Assembly (NCBI GenBank): GCA_964571815.1
Contig: CAZNDN010000141.1
Span: 1-9,931 of the forward strand
DNA length: 9,931 nt
Direction of reading: 5' to 3'
Origin: CAZNDN01 sp964571815
GTDB taxonomy: Bacteria; Fibrobacterota; Chitinivibrionia; Chitinivibrionales; WJKA01
How positions within the stretch are numbered: position 1 is the stretch's first letter; each line of letters opens with the position of its first letter. The position numbers and the translations under genes were made by a program. Below the pieces are notes generated by a model. The model did no database searches. It was not told the DNA's origin and saw only the letters and a list, made by a program, of their open reading frames with translations. Positions 1 through 7,778 of the stretch are shown here, piece after piece.

Positions 1-173
1 CACAGCGTCAGGCCCCGCCCGAATGCGGCTTCGGGCGAACGCTCCGGCGGGTACAACTTGCGCTCGAGCCGCTTCACCAGCGCCCCGAGCCACCGCACGG
101 GGTGAGGAAGCCGTCGCGGATCGCCAAGCAGGAGGTCAAGGACGAGAACGAGCGAAAGACTAAGCGCCGACAT
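1..173 (-). CDS. cbiB: Adenosylcobinamide-phosphate synthase CbiB/CobD, N-terminal part (cut by window edge)
   Basis: Only the first 57 codons lie in the window; the gene continues past base 1. The family is an inner-membrane enzyme that attaches (R)-1-amino-2-propanol or its phosphate to adenosylcobyric acid, giving adenosylcobinamide or its phosphate. The visible protein begins MSALSLSLVLVLDLLLGDP and continues with R-L-P-H-P-V-R-W-L-G. The hydrophobic first helix followed by DxxLGDP...HPVxxxG is the family's typical N-terminus. The ATG at 173-171 overlaps the end of the cobyric acid synthase gene by 14 nt, in another frame, which suggests translational coupling. This enzyme uses the product of the preceding gene, so the order follows the pathway. 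Recognition is firm. Nothing can be said about the C-terminal part or whether the gene is intact. Confidence 0.88.
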   Translation of the reverse strand, partial: MSALSLSLVLVLDLLLGDPRRLPHPVRWLGALVKRLERKLYPPERSPEAAFGRGLTL

Positions 174-1707
174 GATGCAGTCCCGCGATGTCGTATATCT
201 TGTCCATGGCGAGGTTCTCCCGCACCGTGTGCGCCAGCCGGTTGATCTCAGCGTTGTGGACCGCCTGCCTCCCGTGGAGTGAAACGTCGAGCGGCGGAAG
301 CGACTTTCTCTTGCGAAGCATGTTGATAAACCCAAGAGCGACGCCGGCGGTGTCGAAGAAGCCGTGCACGTACGTTCCCATGATTCTGCCCGCGGCGTCA
401 ACGACGCCGTTGACGGTCCGCGATTCGCCTTCGTCAACACTCAGCGTGAACGGCTCGACCCCCTCTCCGTATCGACTCACCCCCATGTGAATCTCGTAGC
501 CCGCCCCGCGCGTACCGGCAAGCTCGGCAAAGCGGCCCGCGCCGCCTTCAGTTATCTCGAACGTAACCCGCGATGTGCGCTTTTCCGTATGGAAATCCGT
601 GCTCATATCCAGCAATCCCAGGCCGGGTTCCCGGGTGGAGCTGCTTTCGGCCCTCCCGCGGTCCCGCACCTCCCTGCCCAGTATCTGGAACCCTCCGCAC
701 ACCCCGAGCACCATTGCGCCTTTCCCGGCATGCTCGACAACGGCCCGGGCAATCCCACGAGCTTTCAGCGCTTTCAAATCGGCAATGGTCGACTTGGTCC
801 CGGGAAGGATGATAAGGTCCGGATTGCCGAGCGAATCGGCGGTCCTGCACCATCGTACGCTTACCCCCGGCACGCTCTCAAGCGGTATAAAATCGGTGTA
901 ATTGGAGATGTGAGGAAGATGAACGATACCAACGTCTATTTCGGCGGACGATCCGTGAGTCTGCGCGACGAACCGCTCCGATACCCCGTCCTCTTCATCG
1001 ATACAGTGCTCGATCCAGGGAACAACACCCAGCACGGGGACGCCGGTAATCTCCTCCAGCTTCCTCAGGCCGGGCTCCAGCAGGCCGCGGTCGCCCCTGA
1101 ACTTGTTGATGACAAACCCCTTGACGCGACGGCGTTCGTCGGGGTCGAGAAGCTGCATCGTGCCGGCCAAAGCGGCGAAAACCCCGCCCCGATCGATATC
1201 GCCCACGATAACAACCGGCGCATCGGCCATTTCCGCCATGCCCATGTTCACGATATCGTTGTGCTTGAGATTGATCTCGGCAGGACTCCCGGCTCCTTCA
1301 ATGACAATCGCCTCGTAGTCGGCGGCCAGCGAATTGAAGCATTCCAGGATCGTGCCGCGCAGCCGCTCGCGCGTCTCATGCCAAACGCGCGCATCCATGG
1401 TGAAGGCCGCCCTGCCGCGAAGCACCACCTGTGAGCCCCGGTCCGAAGTCGGTTTGAGCAGCACGGGATTCATGCGCACATCGGGCTCCAGTCCGGCGGC
1501 CAGCGCCTGGACCACCTGAGCCCGTCCCATCTCCAGCCCGTCGCCGGTCACGAACGAGTTGTTCGACATATTCTGGGCCTTGAACGGGGCCACACGGCAG
1601 CCGTCCTGGTGAAGAATCCGGCAGATGGCGGCGGTCAGCAGCGATTTGCCGCTGGAGCTGGCCGTCCCCTGTACCATCAGTGTCCGGGCTGTCGCGGGAT
1701 TTCTCAT
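160..1707 (-). CDS. cbiP: Cobyric acid synthase (CobQ/CbiP), glutamine-hydrolysing
   Basis: This cytoplasmic enzyme amidates the side chains b, d, e and g of adenosylcobyrinic a,c-diamide using ATP and glutamine, giving adenosylcobyric acid. The protein has 515 residues, normal for the family. The N-terminal half is a DTBS/CobB-like ATPase: GTASSSGKS at about 14-22 is the P-loop-like motif, followed by APFKAQNMSNNS at 40-51 and V-I-E-G-A-G-S-P near 135-142. The C-terminal half is a class I glutamine amidotransferase: GVCGGFQILG (335-344) holds the nucleophile Cys337, YEIHMG is at 404-409, and YVHGFFD holds the likely catalytic His448. I chose ATG 1707-1705 because it shares ATGA with the btuC stop and gives the usual short N-terminus before the ATPase motif; the frame stays open further upstream but would run deep into btuC. 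All key residues I can check are present. Confidence 0.95.
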   Translation of the reverse strand: MRNPATARTLMVQGTASSSGKSLLTAAICRILHQDGCRVAPFKAQNMSNNSFVTGDGLEMGRAQVVQALAAGLEPDVRMNPVLLKPTSDRGSQVVLRGRAAFTMDARVWHETRERLRGTILECFNSLAADYEAIVIEGAGSPAEINLKHNDIVNMGMAEMADAPVVIVGDIDRGGVFAALAGTMQLLDPDERRRVKGFVINKFRGDRGLLEPGLRKLEEITGVPVLGVVPWIEHCIDEEDGVSERFVAQTHGSSAEIDVGIVHLPHISNYTDFIPLESVPGVSVRWCRTADSLGNPDLIILPGTKSTIADLKALKARGIARAVVEHAGKGAMVLGVCGGFQILGREVRDRGRAESSSTREPGLGLLDMSTDFHTEKRTSRVTFEITEGGAGRFAELAGTRGAGYEIHMGVSRYGEGVEPFTLSVDEGESRTVNGVVDAAGRIMGTYVHGFFDTAGVALGFINMLRKRKSLPPLDVSLHGRQAVHNAEINRLAHTVRENLAMDKIYDIAGLHHVGA

Positions 1708-2696
1708 AACTGAAGACGTCCCCTGCGTCGAAACAACACCAGCAGGAAAAACGGTCCTCCGAGCAGCGCCGTGATGATCCCTACAGGGATTTCCGCCGGC
1801 GGCGAAATGGTGCGGGCCAGGGTATCGCTCAGAACAAGGAAGGCGCCTCCCAGCATGCACGACCCCGCCGCAAGCAGACGGTGCCTCGTTCCCGGAAGGA
1901 GCATGCGGCATGCATGAGGCGCAATGATACCAACGAAGCCGATCGGGCCGCACACCGATACGACCGCGCCCACCGCGCACGCGGTCACGACAATGAACGC
2001 GTTCCTGCTTCGCCTGACATTGATTCCCCGGGAGTGGGCCAACGAGTCTCCGGTCAGAAACTGGTCAAGCTGCGGCAACATCAGGACCGTAACGCCGAAA
2101 AACACCGCCACCGGTACAACCATGATCGCCAGAAGCGGATACGACGTCCCGTCAACGCCCCCCATTATCCACCGCATGATCTGAAACGAGTGACGCAGCG
2201 GGGTGATATAGTGGACGAACATGATCAGGCCCGAGCACACGGTGGCAACGACAACCCCGGCCAGAAGCAGTGTAGTGGAGTTGCTTTCGCGCGACCACGC
2301 GAACACATAGACAAGCATCACCGCCCCCGCGGCGCCGACAAACGAGCCCGCCGACACGGCGGAGAGGCCCACCACGCTGCCGCCGGCGCCGGCGGCAATG
2401 CACAAGGCGGCCCCCAGCGCCGCGCCGCCCGAGACCCCAAGCGTGTAGGGACTCGCAAGGGGATTGCGAAACAGCGCCTGGTATACCATACCGGCCACGG
2501 CCAGAGCGCCGCCGGCAAAAAACGCCGCAAGCGTACGCGGCAGGCGAATCATGAGAAAAATGTGCCGCCACCGCTCCGCTTCGAGCACGTCGGCAATTGA
2601 GAGATTCCTGATACCCAGAAACGGACATATCCCCAGGCAGAGCAATGCAAAGAGGGCAATACCGGCAACCCGCAACGAATTCGGAATCGTCTTCAT
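1704..2696 (-). CDS. btuC: Corrinoid ABC transporter permease BtuC (FecCD family)
   Basis: This is the inner-membrane permease of the B12 importer. It works as a homodimer with the ATPase encoded just upstream and receives substrate from BtuF. The 330 residues are strongly hydrophobic, with about ten predicted membrane segments. FecCD hallmarks are visible: RLPRTLAAFFAGGALAVAG (51-69), then Y-Q-A-L-F-R-N-P-L-A-S-P with T-L-G-V-S-G-G-A near 72-92; GPIGFVGIIAPHACR (250-264); and EIPVGIITALLGGPFF (302-317), the family's conserved end. The FecCD family also serves siderophores and haem, so the B12 assignment rests on the operon: riboswitch, BtuB, BtuF and cobalamin synthesis genes. The start ATG (2696-2694) overlaps the btuD stop as ATGA, and the stop overlaps the start of the cobyric acid synthase gene in the same way. 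Confidence 0.92.
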   Translation of the reverse strand: MKTIPNSLRVAGIALFALLCLGICPFLGIRNLSIADVLEAERWRHIFLMIRLPRTLAAFFAGGALAVAGMVYQALFRNPLASPYTLGVSGGAALGAALCIAAGAGGSVVGLSAVSAGSFVGAAGAVMLVYVFAWSRESNSTTLLLAGVVVATVCSGLIMFVHYITPLRHSFQIMRWIMGGVDGTSYPLLAIMVVPVAVFFGVTVLMLPQLDQFLTGDSLAHSRGINVRRSRNAFIVVTACAVGAVVSVCGPIGFVGIIAPHACRMLLPGTRHRLLAAGSCMLGGAFLVLSDTLARTISPPAEIPVGIITALLGGPFFLLVLFRRRGRLQL

Positions 2697-3490
2697 TCGG
2701 AGCCGCCCCCCCAGGTCCCGAACACCTTGTTGCCCTCGGGACTCTCAAATGACGTGAACGAGATATGGAATATCCTCCGAAGCACATCGGGACACGATTC
2801 CACGAACTCTTCCACCCGGCCGGCAAAAAACGCCGCGCCGTCCTCAAGCGCCAGAATATGAGTGCATGAACACAATGCCGAGTTGATATCGTGGGTAACC
2901 ATCACGGTGGTAATGGGCCTGTTCCTGCCGGCCTTTTCCAGGGCGGAGAGGAAATGCTTCTGATGAGCCGGGTCGAGGAAGGTGGTGGGCTCGTCGAGCA
3001 GGAGCAGCCCCGTTTCCTGGGCCAGGGCGCCCGCAAGCAGTACTCTCTGCATCTCTCCCCCGCTCAACGAACTGACCATACGATTGCCCAGCCCTCGGAT
3101 ATCGCATACTTCCAGCGTCTCGGACACCGCCCTCCTGTCCTCATCGACGGGCACGCCGAACAGCCCCATGCGCGCATACCGCCCCAGCATCACGAAATCG
3201 TGCACACGGTAAGGAATGACCGCCTCGGCCTGCTGGGGCACGTAGGCGATATGCCGCGCCCGTTCCCGCCCCGAGTAGGCGCCGATACTCTTGCCGCGGA
3301 TGCTGACGGTCCCGCTTCGCGGCGCAAGAAGGCCGGCAAGCGCCTTGATAAGCGTCGACTTTCCGGTACCGTTGCGCCCGATGATCGCCCAGCGCTCCCC
3401 CTCGTTGATACGCAGGGTGATGTCCCGCAGGACAGAATCGCCCCCGTAGGCCGCCGACAGCCCCCTCACCTCAACAAGCGACCCGGTCAT
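2693..3490 (-). CDS. btuD: Corrinoid ABC transporter ATP-binding protein BtuD
   Basis: This is the cytoplasmic ATPase that powers the BtuCD importer. The 265-residue protein has the complete ABC signature set: Walker A GRNGTGKST (38-46), Q-loop glutamine in YVPQQ (Q86 or Q87), signature LSGGEMQRV (142-150), Walker B LLLLDEP (162-168) with catalytic E167, a D-loop F-L-D, and the switch histidine in VTHD (H200). It is typical of the FecE/BtuD/HmuV subgroup in size and in the stretch I-A-Y-V-P-Q. ATG 3490-3488 is preferred because it overlaps the btuF stop by ATGA and starts right before the first beta strand. The frame is open upstream, but an extension would lie inside btuF and add no domain. 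The gene order F-D-C is compact and the three products form one transporter. Confidence 0.93.
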   Translation of the reverse strand: MTGSLVEVRGLSAAYGGDSVLRDITLRINEGERWAIIGRNGTGKSTLIKALAGLLAPRSGTVSIRGKSIGAYSGRERARHIAYVPQQAEAVIPYRVHDFVMLGRYARMGLFGVPVDEDRRAVSETLEVCDIRGLGNRMVSSLSGGEMQRVLLAGALAQETGLLLLDEPTTFLDPAHQKHFLSALEKAGRNRPITTVMVTHDINSALCSCTHILALEDGAAFFAGRVEEFVESCPDVLRRIFHISFTSFESPEGNKVFGTWGGGSE

Positions 3491-4374
3491 GGATCGCCCT
3501 GTCCTGTCATGGCTCTGAGATCTTCCAGAAGCCGGACAACCCTCGGTCCGGGGATTGTCGCATAATCGGCGGCAAGACAGTAGACGCGGTCGTTGCGCAC
3601 GGCCGGCACCATGGGCACGGATTTCCAGTCGGCCACAAGGGTGCTGCACTCGTAGTCGCCCATGGCCGGGGCGACATCGATGATAATATCGGGTGCAACC
3701 GTGATGATTCCTTCGCGCGACAACTTCGGATACTGAGGAACCGTGTCATCGAATGCGTTTACACCACCCGCCGAGAGGATAAGGTCGTTGTAGAAGGTCC
3801 CGGCCCCGGCCGCGTACACACTTCGCACCGTCCCTCCTCCGGGGCTGTCCCTCCCGACACAAAGCAGGATTTCGGGCGCCGGCGCCTTTCCGGAATTACC
3901 GCGAAGCAGGGAATCGAATACGCCCACCAGGCTGTCGGCTCTATTCACGGCCCCGCACACTCTGCCGATAGTCGAAAAAGAGGTACAGATCGCGGCAACG
4001 GTAGAAAAATCCACGGTTACGACGTCGATACCGTACCGCCGAAGAAACGAGCGCTGCTTCTCGTGTTCTTCCTGCAGAATCACGACATCGGGCTCCAGCG
4101 TGACGATCTTCTCGAGGTTTGCATCGGTATATCCCCCGATCTCTTCGATAAAGTCGGCCTCGGGCGGGTAGTGACAGTAGCTGGTCACGCCGACCACCCG
4201 GTCGCCCAGGCCGAGAGCGAAAAGCGTTTCGGTGATACTGGGCGCCAGGGAGACAATCCGGCGGGGAAGCCTGCCGGCGGCGCCGGAACCCTCGTCGGTG
4301 CGAGCGCACAACGGCAGCAACAACAGTGCGGCCGCGACCGCACCGGTGAGCGCTCTTCGTCTGAGAGAACCCAT
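3487..4374 (-). CDS. btuF: Periplasmic corrinoid-binding protein BtuF
   Basis: This class III (helical-backbone) substrate-binding protein takes corrinoid in the periplasm and delivers it to BtuCD. The 295 residues start with a clear export signal: an arginine-rich start M-G-S-L-R-R-R, then a hydrophobic core G-A-V-A-A-A-L-L-L-L-P-L, with cleavage likely around residues 23-28. Cys23 is not preceded by a convincing lipobox, so a free periplasmic protein is more likely than a lipoprotein. RRIVSLAPSITETLFALGLG (38-57), G-V-T-S-Y-C-H-Y-P-P-E-A, and G-G-Y-T-D-A-N-L-E-K-I (80-90) are the standard N-lobe of BtuF/FhuD-like proteins; V-A-P-D-I-I-I-D-V near 226-234 marks the C-lobe. The start lies 5 nt after the stop of the propeller gene, and its ribosome binding site (GGAGG, GAAGAG) is inside that gene's end. 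The B12 specificity comes from the context. Confidence 0.92.
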   Translation of the reverse strand: MGSLRRRALTGAVAAALLLLPLCARTDEGSGAAGRLPRRIVSLAPSITETLFALGLGDRVVGVTSYCHYPPEADFIEEIGGYTDANLEKIVTLEPDVVILQEEHEKQRSFLRRYGIDVVTVDFSTVAAICTSFSTIGRVCGAVNRADSLVGVFDSLLRGNSGKAPAPEILLCVGRDSPGGGTVRSVYAAGAGTFYNDLILSAGGVNAFDDTVPQYPKLSREGIITVAPDIIIDVAPAMGDYECSTLVADWKSVPMVPAVRNDRVYCLAADYATIPGPRVVRLLEDLRAMTGQGDP

Positions 4375-4379
4375 GGACT

Positions 4380-5486
4380 CTACTCTTCCACCTCCAGAAG
4401 CGCGATTGCATTGGGCGGCATGCCCAGATCGTGCGGACCCGACACCAGGGAGTTGTCCGACGGATCGAATACCAGCAATCCCGGGTCGGTCGCACTACGA
4501 TCGCCGACATACAGATACGTACCGTCGGCAGCCAGACCGAACTGCGCGGCATTGGCCACGTCCGGGAGCGTCGTGCGAACCTTGCCGTTTGCAGGATTGA
4601 AGCAAACCACCGAATTGGTCCAGTCCGCCCCGGCAACCACCGCGTAGCCTTTCGTATCGTTGAAAATAAGTACGTTCGAGACGTCCCCGCCAAGCTTATT
4701 CTCATTGATCAGCACACCGTCGGCCGTATTGGAGGAAAGATCGATCACTTCGATACCCCCGTCCTTTGCGCCGTAGGCGCCGGTACAGGCGACATAGAGC
4801 TTGCCGCCGTGGAGAGCCATTCCCTGCGGGTTCGTCCTTTTCAGCACGATCTCCTTTGTCACCTTGTCGGTCTCGGCGTCGATAGCCACGATACTGCTGT
4901 TGTCGGTTGTGGAAAAGTCGTCGCCAAGCTTCTGCAGTCCCACGTACACGGTCCCGCCGTAGTATACCGCGGCATCCATGTTCGGCGTGGCCGCGCCCTC
5001 GGGAGCGTAGCTTGCCAGAGAAATCGTGCCGCCTTTCTTCCTGCCCGTCGACGGATTGTAAATCACCACGTCCGTGGCCCCGTACTGCGTCACGTATGCC
5101 TTCGTCGTGCTGATGAAGGCGATATCGTGGATATTCGTTGCATTGCCGATGTGCTCGTCCCTGTCTACGCTGTCTTCCGAGATTGCCGAACCGGTGATTT
5201 TCGTGATGTTGCACTGGGTCCTCTGTATGATGAACACCGCCCCGTCGCAGGTTCGCACACTGTTGTCGGAATCAATAGAAAGGAGGTCACCGTAGGCTTT
5301 CCCCTTCTCGATGTCGAAGACCGCGGTGTTGCCCTCGGTGTAATCGGCAGCCACATTGACCGACACGATAGACCGAGAGACTTCCGGTGAACCGTCTCCC
5401 GATGATGGGTTGAAGACGTCGCAGCCGCTGCAGGCAATCAATGCCGCACCACAGAATCCAGCCAACGCTTTTTTTGCGGGTATCAT
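4380..5486 (-). CDS. YncE/BtuG-like beta-propeller lipoprotein in the B12 uptake operon
   Basis: The 368-residue protein has a lipoprotein signal peptide: MIPAKKALAGFCGAALIAC, with lipobox L-I-A-C and lipidation expected at Cys19. After a Ser/Gly/Asp-rich linker come repeated propeller blades of the YncE/NHL type. Recurring strands resemble TAVFDIEKGK (54-63), V-V-I-Y-N-P-S-T-G (140-148), SIVAIDAETDKV (198-209), GIEVIDLSSN (244-253), SVVCFNPANGKV (292-303) and LLVFDPSDN (337-345), so six or seven blades are likely. A strong Shine-Dalgarno, AAGGAG (5493-5498), lies 6 nt before the ATG. It stands 37 nt after btuB and 5 nt before btuF. In Bacteroides the surface lipoprotein BtuG, a seven-bladed propeller, binds B12 tightly and works with BtuB; the same role here is an inference from fold, lipid anchor and position. 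The sequence does not show whether it faces outwards, and a generic YncE-like role remains possible. Confidence 0.8.
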   Translation of the reverse strand: MIPAKKALAGFCGAALIACSGCDVFNPSSGDGSPEVSRSIVSVNVAADYTEGNTAVFDIEKGKAYGDLLSIDSDNSVRTCDGAVFIIQRTQCNITKITGSAISEDSVDRDEHIGNATNIHDIAFISTTKAYVTQYGATDVVIYNPSTGRKKGGTISLASYAPEGAATPNMDAAVYYGGTVYVGLQKLGDDFSTTDNSSIVAIDAETDKVTKEIVLKRTNPQGMALHGGKLYVACTGAYGAKDGGIEVIDLSSNTADGVLINENKLGGDVSNVLIFNDTKGYAVVAGADWTNSVVCFNPANGKVRTTLPDVANAAQFGLAADGTYLYVGDRSATDPGLLVFDPSDNSLVSGPHDLGMPPNAIALLEVEE

Positions 5487-5523
5487 ACGATACTCCTTTG
5501 AAAAATGTGAGGAAAAGTGACCA

Positions 5524-7566
5524 CTACAAGGTCAAGCGAATCACACCATAATGCATACGCCCCGGTTTGGGAAGGCGTTCAAGATACTCGTACCCTTCGG
5601 CCGCATACCCCACTCGGTCGAGATAGTTGTCCAGGCGGTAGGTGAACTCGACATTGTCGAGCCACTTCGCCGAAACGTGCAGACCGAGGTTCATTCCCGG
5701 ATCTATGTACGCTGAATTCTCCGCACCAAGGTAGTAGGGTGAAGAGTACAGCAGCGAATGACCGAGGGTAATCCACGCGAGGAAAAGCCGAACCTCGCAC
5801 CGCTCTTTCAAGACCGGGAGAAGCGGCTCGAAATTGCCGTCCCAGCCGGCCTGATCCGAATCGATGATATTGTACATGAGACCGAATGCGTTGGAGACGC
5901 TCACCCACTTCCACGGATCGAGCGTGAGATCCCACTCCACTCCCCTGCCGTTGACCGTTTCGATATTCTCGGGAACAAACACGTTCTGGGAGCGCGCCAC
6001 CCACTTGATCTTGTTCAGCGTGGCCCCATAGTATGCCGCCACCGAGGTGAATCCTCGTTCGTGGCGGTACGAAACCCCCAGCTCGGCTTCCATCCTCGTC
6101 TCGGGTACGAGGTCCTCGTTGCCGTAAAGCCGGTTGCCCCGGGCAAATTTCTCCGACAGGCTCGGGCTGCGCCTGCCGTAAACACCCGAAAGGGAAAGGT
6201 CGACAGCGTGCGGCAACTCGACACGGACCTCCGCCTGGGCCGAGGCAAACCTCTCGCTGGTTGCGCGCGGATTGACCGCGGTGTGCCCGTGCTGAAAAGA
6301 GATCCCGTTGGTGGAGTCGATTTCGTAGACCGCCGTTGCTTTACAGCGGGCAAAGAGCATATCCGCGGTGTTGTATTCGGCCTCCAGGCCGGCCCTGGCC
6401 GCCATTCTTCGGGCGTAAGGATGAGCCCCGTCTTGTGTGTCGCTCCACATGTCGTACTCGTGATACCCTTCATACCTTCCGCCTACCAGGCCCTTGAGCA
6501 AGAATCTCTCGTTGAACGTCAGCACCCCGGTCGTCCATCCGCCTGCGTAAGGATACACCGTACGGCGTTTTCGAGTGGTGCCGATATAGTAGGGCCTGGT
6601 CCGCTGGAAGATGTTTTCCTTGTGGCGCGCCGAAAGGTTCACCCGGAGGGACAGCTTGTTGGATACGGTTGCCGTGTACTGCTCGGTGAGTGTAACATTC
6701 CGGTCGCGGCTGTACCCGTCGTTTGAATCCGGCGTATCGTAGTTGAAAAGACCGTTGCGATTGCCGCCGATCGAAAGCTGCGATTTGAGGCTGTGCCCGC
6801 CGGAGGGTAGTTCGAGCGTGTTGGCGTAGAGGGCGTTGATCGAAGTGAAGTGATGATTGTCTTTGTGCTTGACGCTCTCGTCGCCTTTCTGGTAGCGCGT
6901 TGGATCGTAGACGTACGGATAGTCGTTGTCGCTGTGAGCATAGTCGACCGAGAGCCGGTGACTGAGTCGTTCGCCCGTGGTTCCCAGCAGGGCGCCCCCT
7001 TTGGTGTAGCCGTACGATCCCGCTTCCACCACGCCCGAGACGAGGTCCTTTTCCGCGCCCGGCTCTGTTGTCAATTCAATCACGCCCCCCGCGTTCAAGC
7101 CGCTCAGCTCCAGGGGTGCCGTGGACGAGTACATGGTGACCGTGCGGATTTGATTGAGCGGGATTTTTGAAAGATCGACCGCACCGCCGGTTGCGCTGTT
7201 CAGCGGAAGACCGTCCAGGTATATCTGCACCTGGTTGGAGCCGCTTCCCCTGATCGACATGTCGGAATAGGCGCCCAGACCGCCGGTGCGGTGAATCGTA
7301 ACTCCGCACAGCGTGTTCAGCACACCGGCCAGGTCGCTGTGCCTGCCGGCAAACTCCCCGGCCGTGAGGGATTTGGTTGAGACCGCGTATGAAGAATGCC
7401 GGCGGTCGGCCGCCACCACCATCTTCTCCAGTTCCGGTACGGTCCCGACACTGTCGGCGCCGGCAGTATCGGAGTCCGCGGCAGACGCGATCATAACACC
7501 GGCAACAATCGCCGCCGGACACCCATAAAGCACAAACAAGGAAAACCCCCTTGAACCTCTCTCCAT
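5524..7566 (-). CDS. btuB: TonB-dependent outer-membrane receptor, BtuB-type (corrinoid uptake)
   Basis: This 680-residue protein is a 22-stranded outer-membrane barrel with an internal plug, driven by TonB-ExbBD. The signal peptide spans about residues 1-30 and ends in ASAAD. A TonB-box-like stretch E-K-M-V-V-A-A follows near 47-53, then the plug domain (about 57-168) with DLAGVLNTLCGVTIHRTGGLG, cut here at A-G-V-L to G-L-G (80-98), then S-I-R-G-S-G-S-N-Q-V-Q-I-Y-L-D-G-L-P-L-N (104-123) and GLNAGGVIELTT (156-167). The rest is barrel with alternating aromatic strands and ends in V-I-R-L-T-L. The riboswitch immediately upstream and BtuF-BtuD-BtuC downstream support corrinoids as substrate. ATG 7566-7564 is the only upstream start, because a TGA lies in frame three codons before it, but it has no Shine-Dalgarno. 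A TTG at codon 10 has AAGGGGG 6 nt before it, yet starting there would remove the arginines of the signal peptide. Confidence 0.9.
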   Translation of the reverse strand: MERGSRGFSLFVLYGCPAAIVAGVMIASAADSDTAGADSVGTVPELEKMVVAADRRHSSYAVSTKSLTAGEFAGRHSDLAGVLNTLCGVTIHRTGGLGAYSDMSIRGSGSNQVQIYLDGLPLNSATGGAVDLSKIPLNQIRTVTMYSSTAPLELSGLNAGGVIELTTEPGAEKDLVSGVVEAGSYGYTKGGALLGTTGERLSHRLSVDYAHSDNDYPYVYDPTRYQKGDESVKHKDNHHFTSINALYANTLELPSGGHSLKSQLSIGGNRNGLFNYDTPDSNDGYSRDRNVTLTEQYTATVSNKLSLRVNLSARHKENIFQRTRPYYIGTTRKRRTVYPYAGGWTTGVLTFNERFLLKGLVGGRYEGYHEYDMWSDTQDGAHPYARRMAARAGLEAEYNTADMLFARCKATAVYEIDSTNGISFQHGHTAVNPRATSERFASAQAEVRVELPHAVDLSLSGVYGRRSPSLSEKFARGNRLYGNEDLVPETRMEAELGVSYRHERGFTSVAAYYGATLNKIKWVARSQNVFVPENIETVNGRGVEWDLTLDPWKWVSVSNAFGLMYNIIDSDQAGWDGNFEPLLPVLKERCEVRLFLAWITLGHSLLYSSPYYLGAENSAYIDPGMNLGLHVSAKWLDNVEFTYRLDNYLDRVGYAAEGYEYLERLPKPGRMHYGVIRLTL

Positions 7567-7575
7567 GAAGGTTCA
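7552..7575 (-). promoter_or_regulatory. Hairpin with the btuB start codon in its loop
   Basis: On the minus strand TGAACCT (7575-7569) and AGGTTCA (7558-7552) are perfect complements, separated by a 10-nt loop that contains the btuB ATG (7566-7564). The flanking CCTT before and AAGG after can extend the stem with a bulge. The hairpin begins about 20 nt after the 3' end of the riboswitch aptamer, so it is a candidate expression platform or translational control element. The pairing is seen directly; any regulatory role is inferred. Confidence 0.45.
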
Positions 7576-7594
7576 CAAGGATAAAGAAAGACGG

Positions 7595-7760
7595 GGCTTT
7601 CGGGCAGGTCTCCTGGCTTTCCCGGTACTGTCGCCTTCCCATTCCGCCTCCGGCGGAACAGTGGCATGGGTTGACAGTCCTCCCGCAACGCGGGATACTG
7701 GGATCACAGTGGCAGGTCCGCTCCGGATTCACACCGGAATTCCCTGGCACCCGAAATGCC
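7595..7760 (-). ncRNA. Cobalamin riboswitch aptamer upstream of btuB
   Basis: On the minus strand the region has the landmarks of the cobalamin riboswitch. The B12 box AGCCAGGAGACCTGCC is at 7618-7603. A conserved upstream core reads G-G-T-G-C-C-A-G-G-G-A-A, then CCGGTGTGAATCCGG and GCGGACCTGCCACTGTGA. Two inner hairpins, TCCCGCGTTGCGGGA and TTCCGCCGGAGGCGGAA, are present, as is TGGGAAGG. The closing stem P1 pairs GGCATTTCGGG (7760-7750) with CCCGAAAGCC (7604-7595), with one bulged A. This class binds adenosyl- or other cobalamins and lowers expression of uptake and synthesis genes. The 3' end is 28 nt before the btuB ATG and there is no obvious terminator with a U-run in between, so control of translation initiation is more likely than attenuation. 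Confidence 0.95.
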
Positions 7761-7778
7761 GAAATTCAAACCGTAGAA

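Noticed and set aside
364..1434. Long plus-strand frame of 356 codons
   Set aside because: It is antisense to the cobyric acid synthase gene, has no family motifs, and long opposite frames are common in GC-rich genes.
1708..1980. N-terminal extension of the cobyric acid synthase frame by about 90 codons
   Set aside because: It lies entirely within btuC, reads as noise, and the ATG at 1707 in an ATGA overlap gives the normal family N-terminus.
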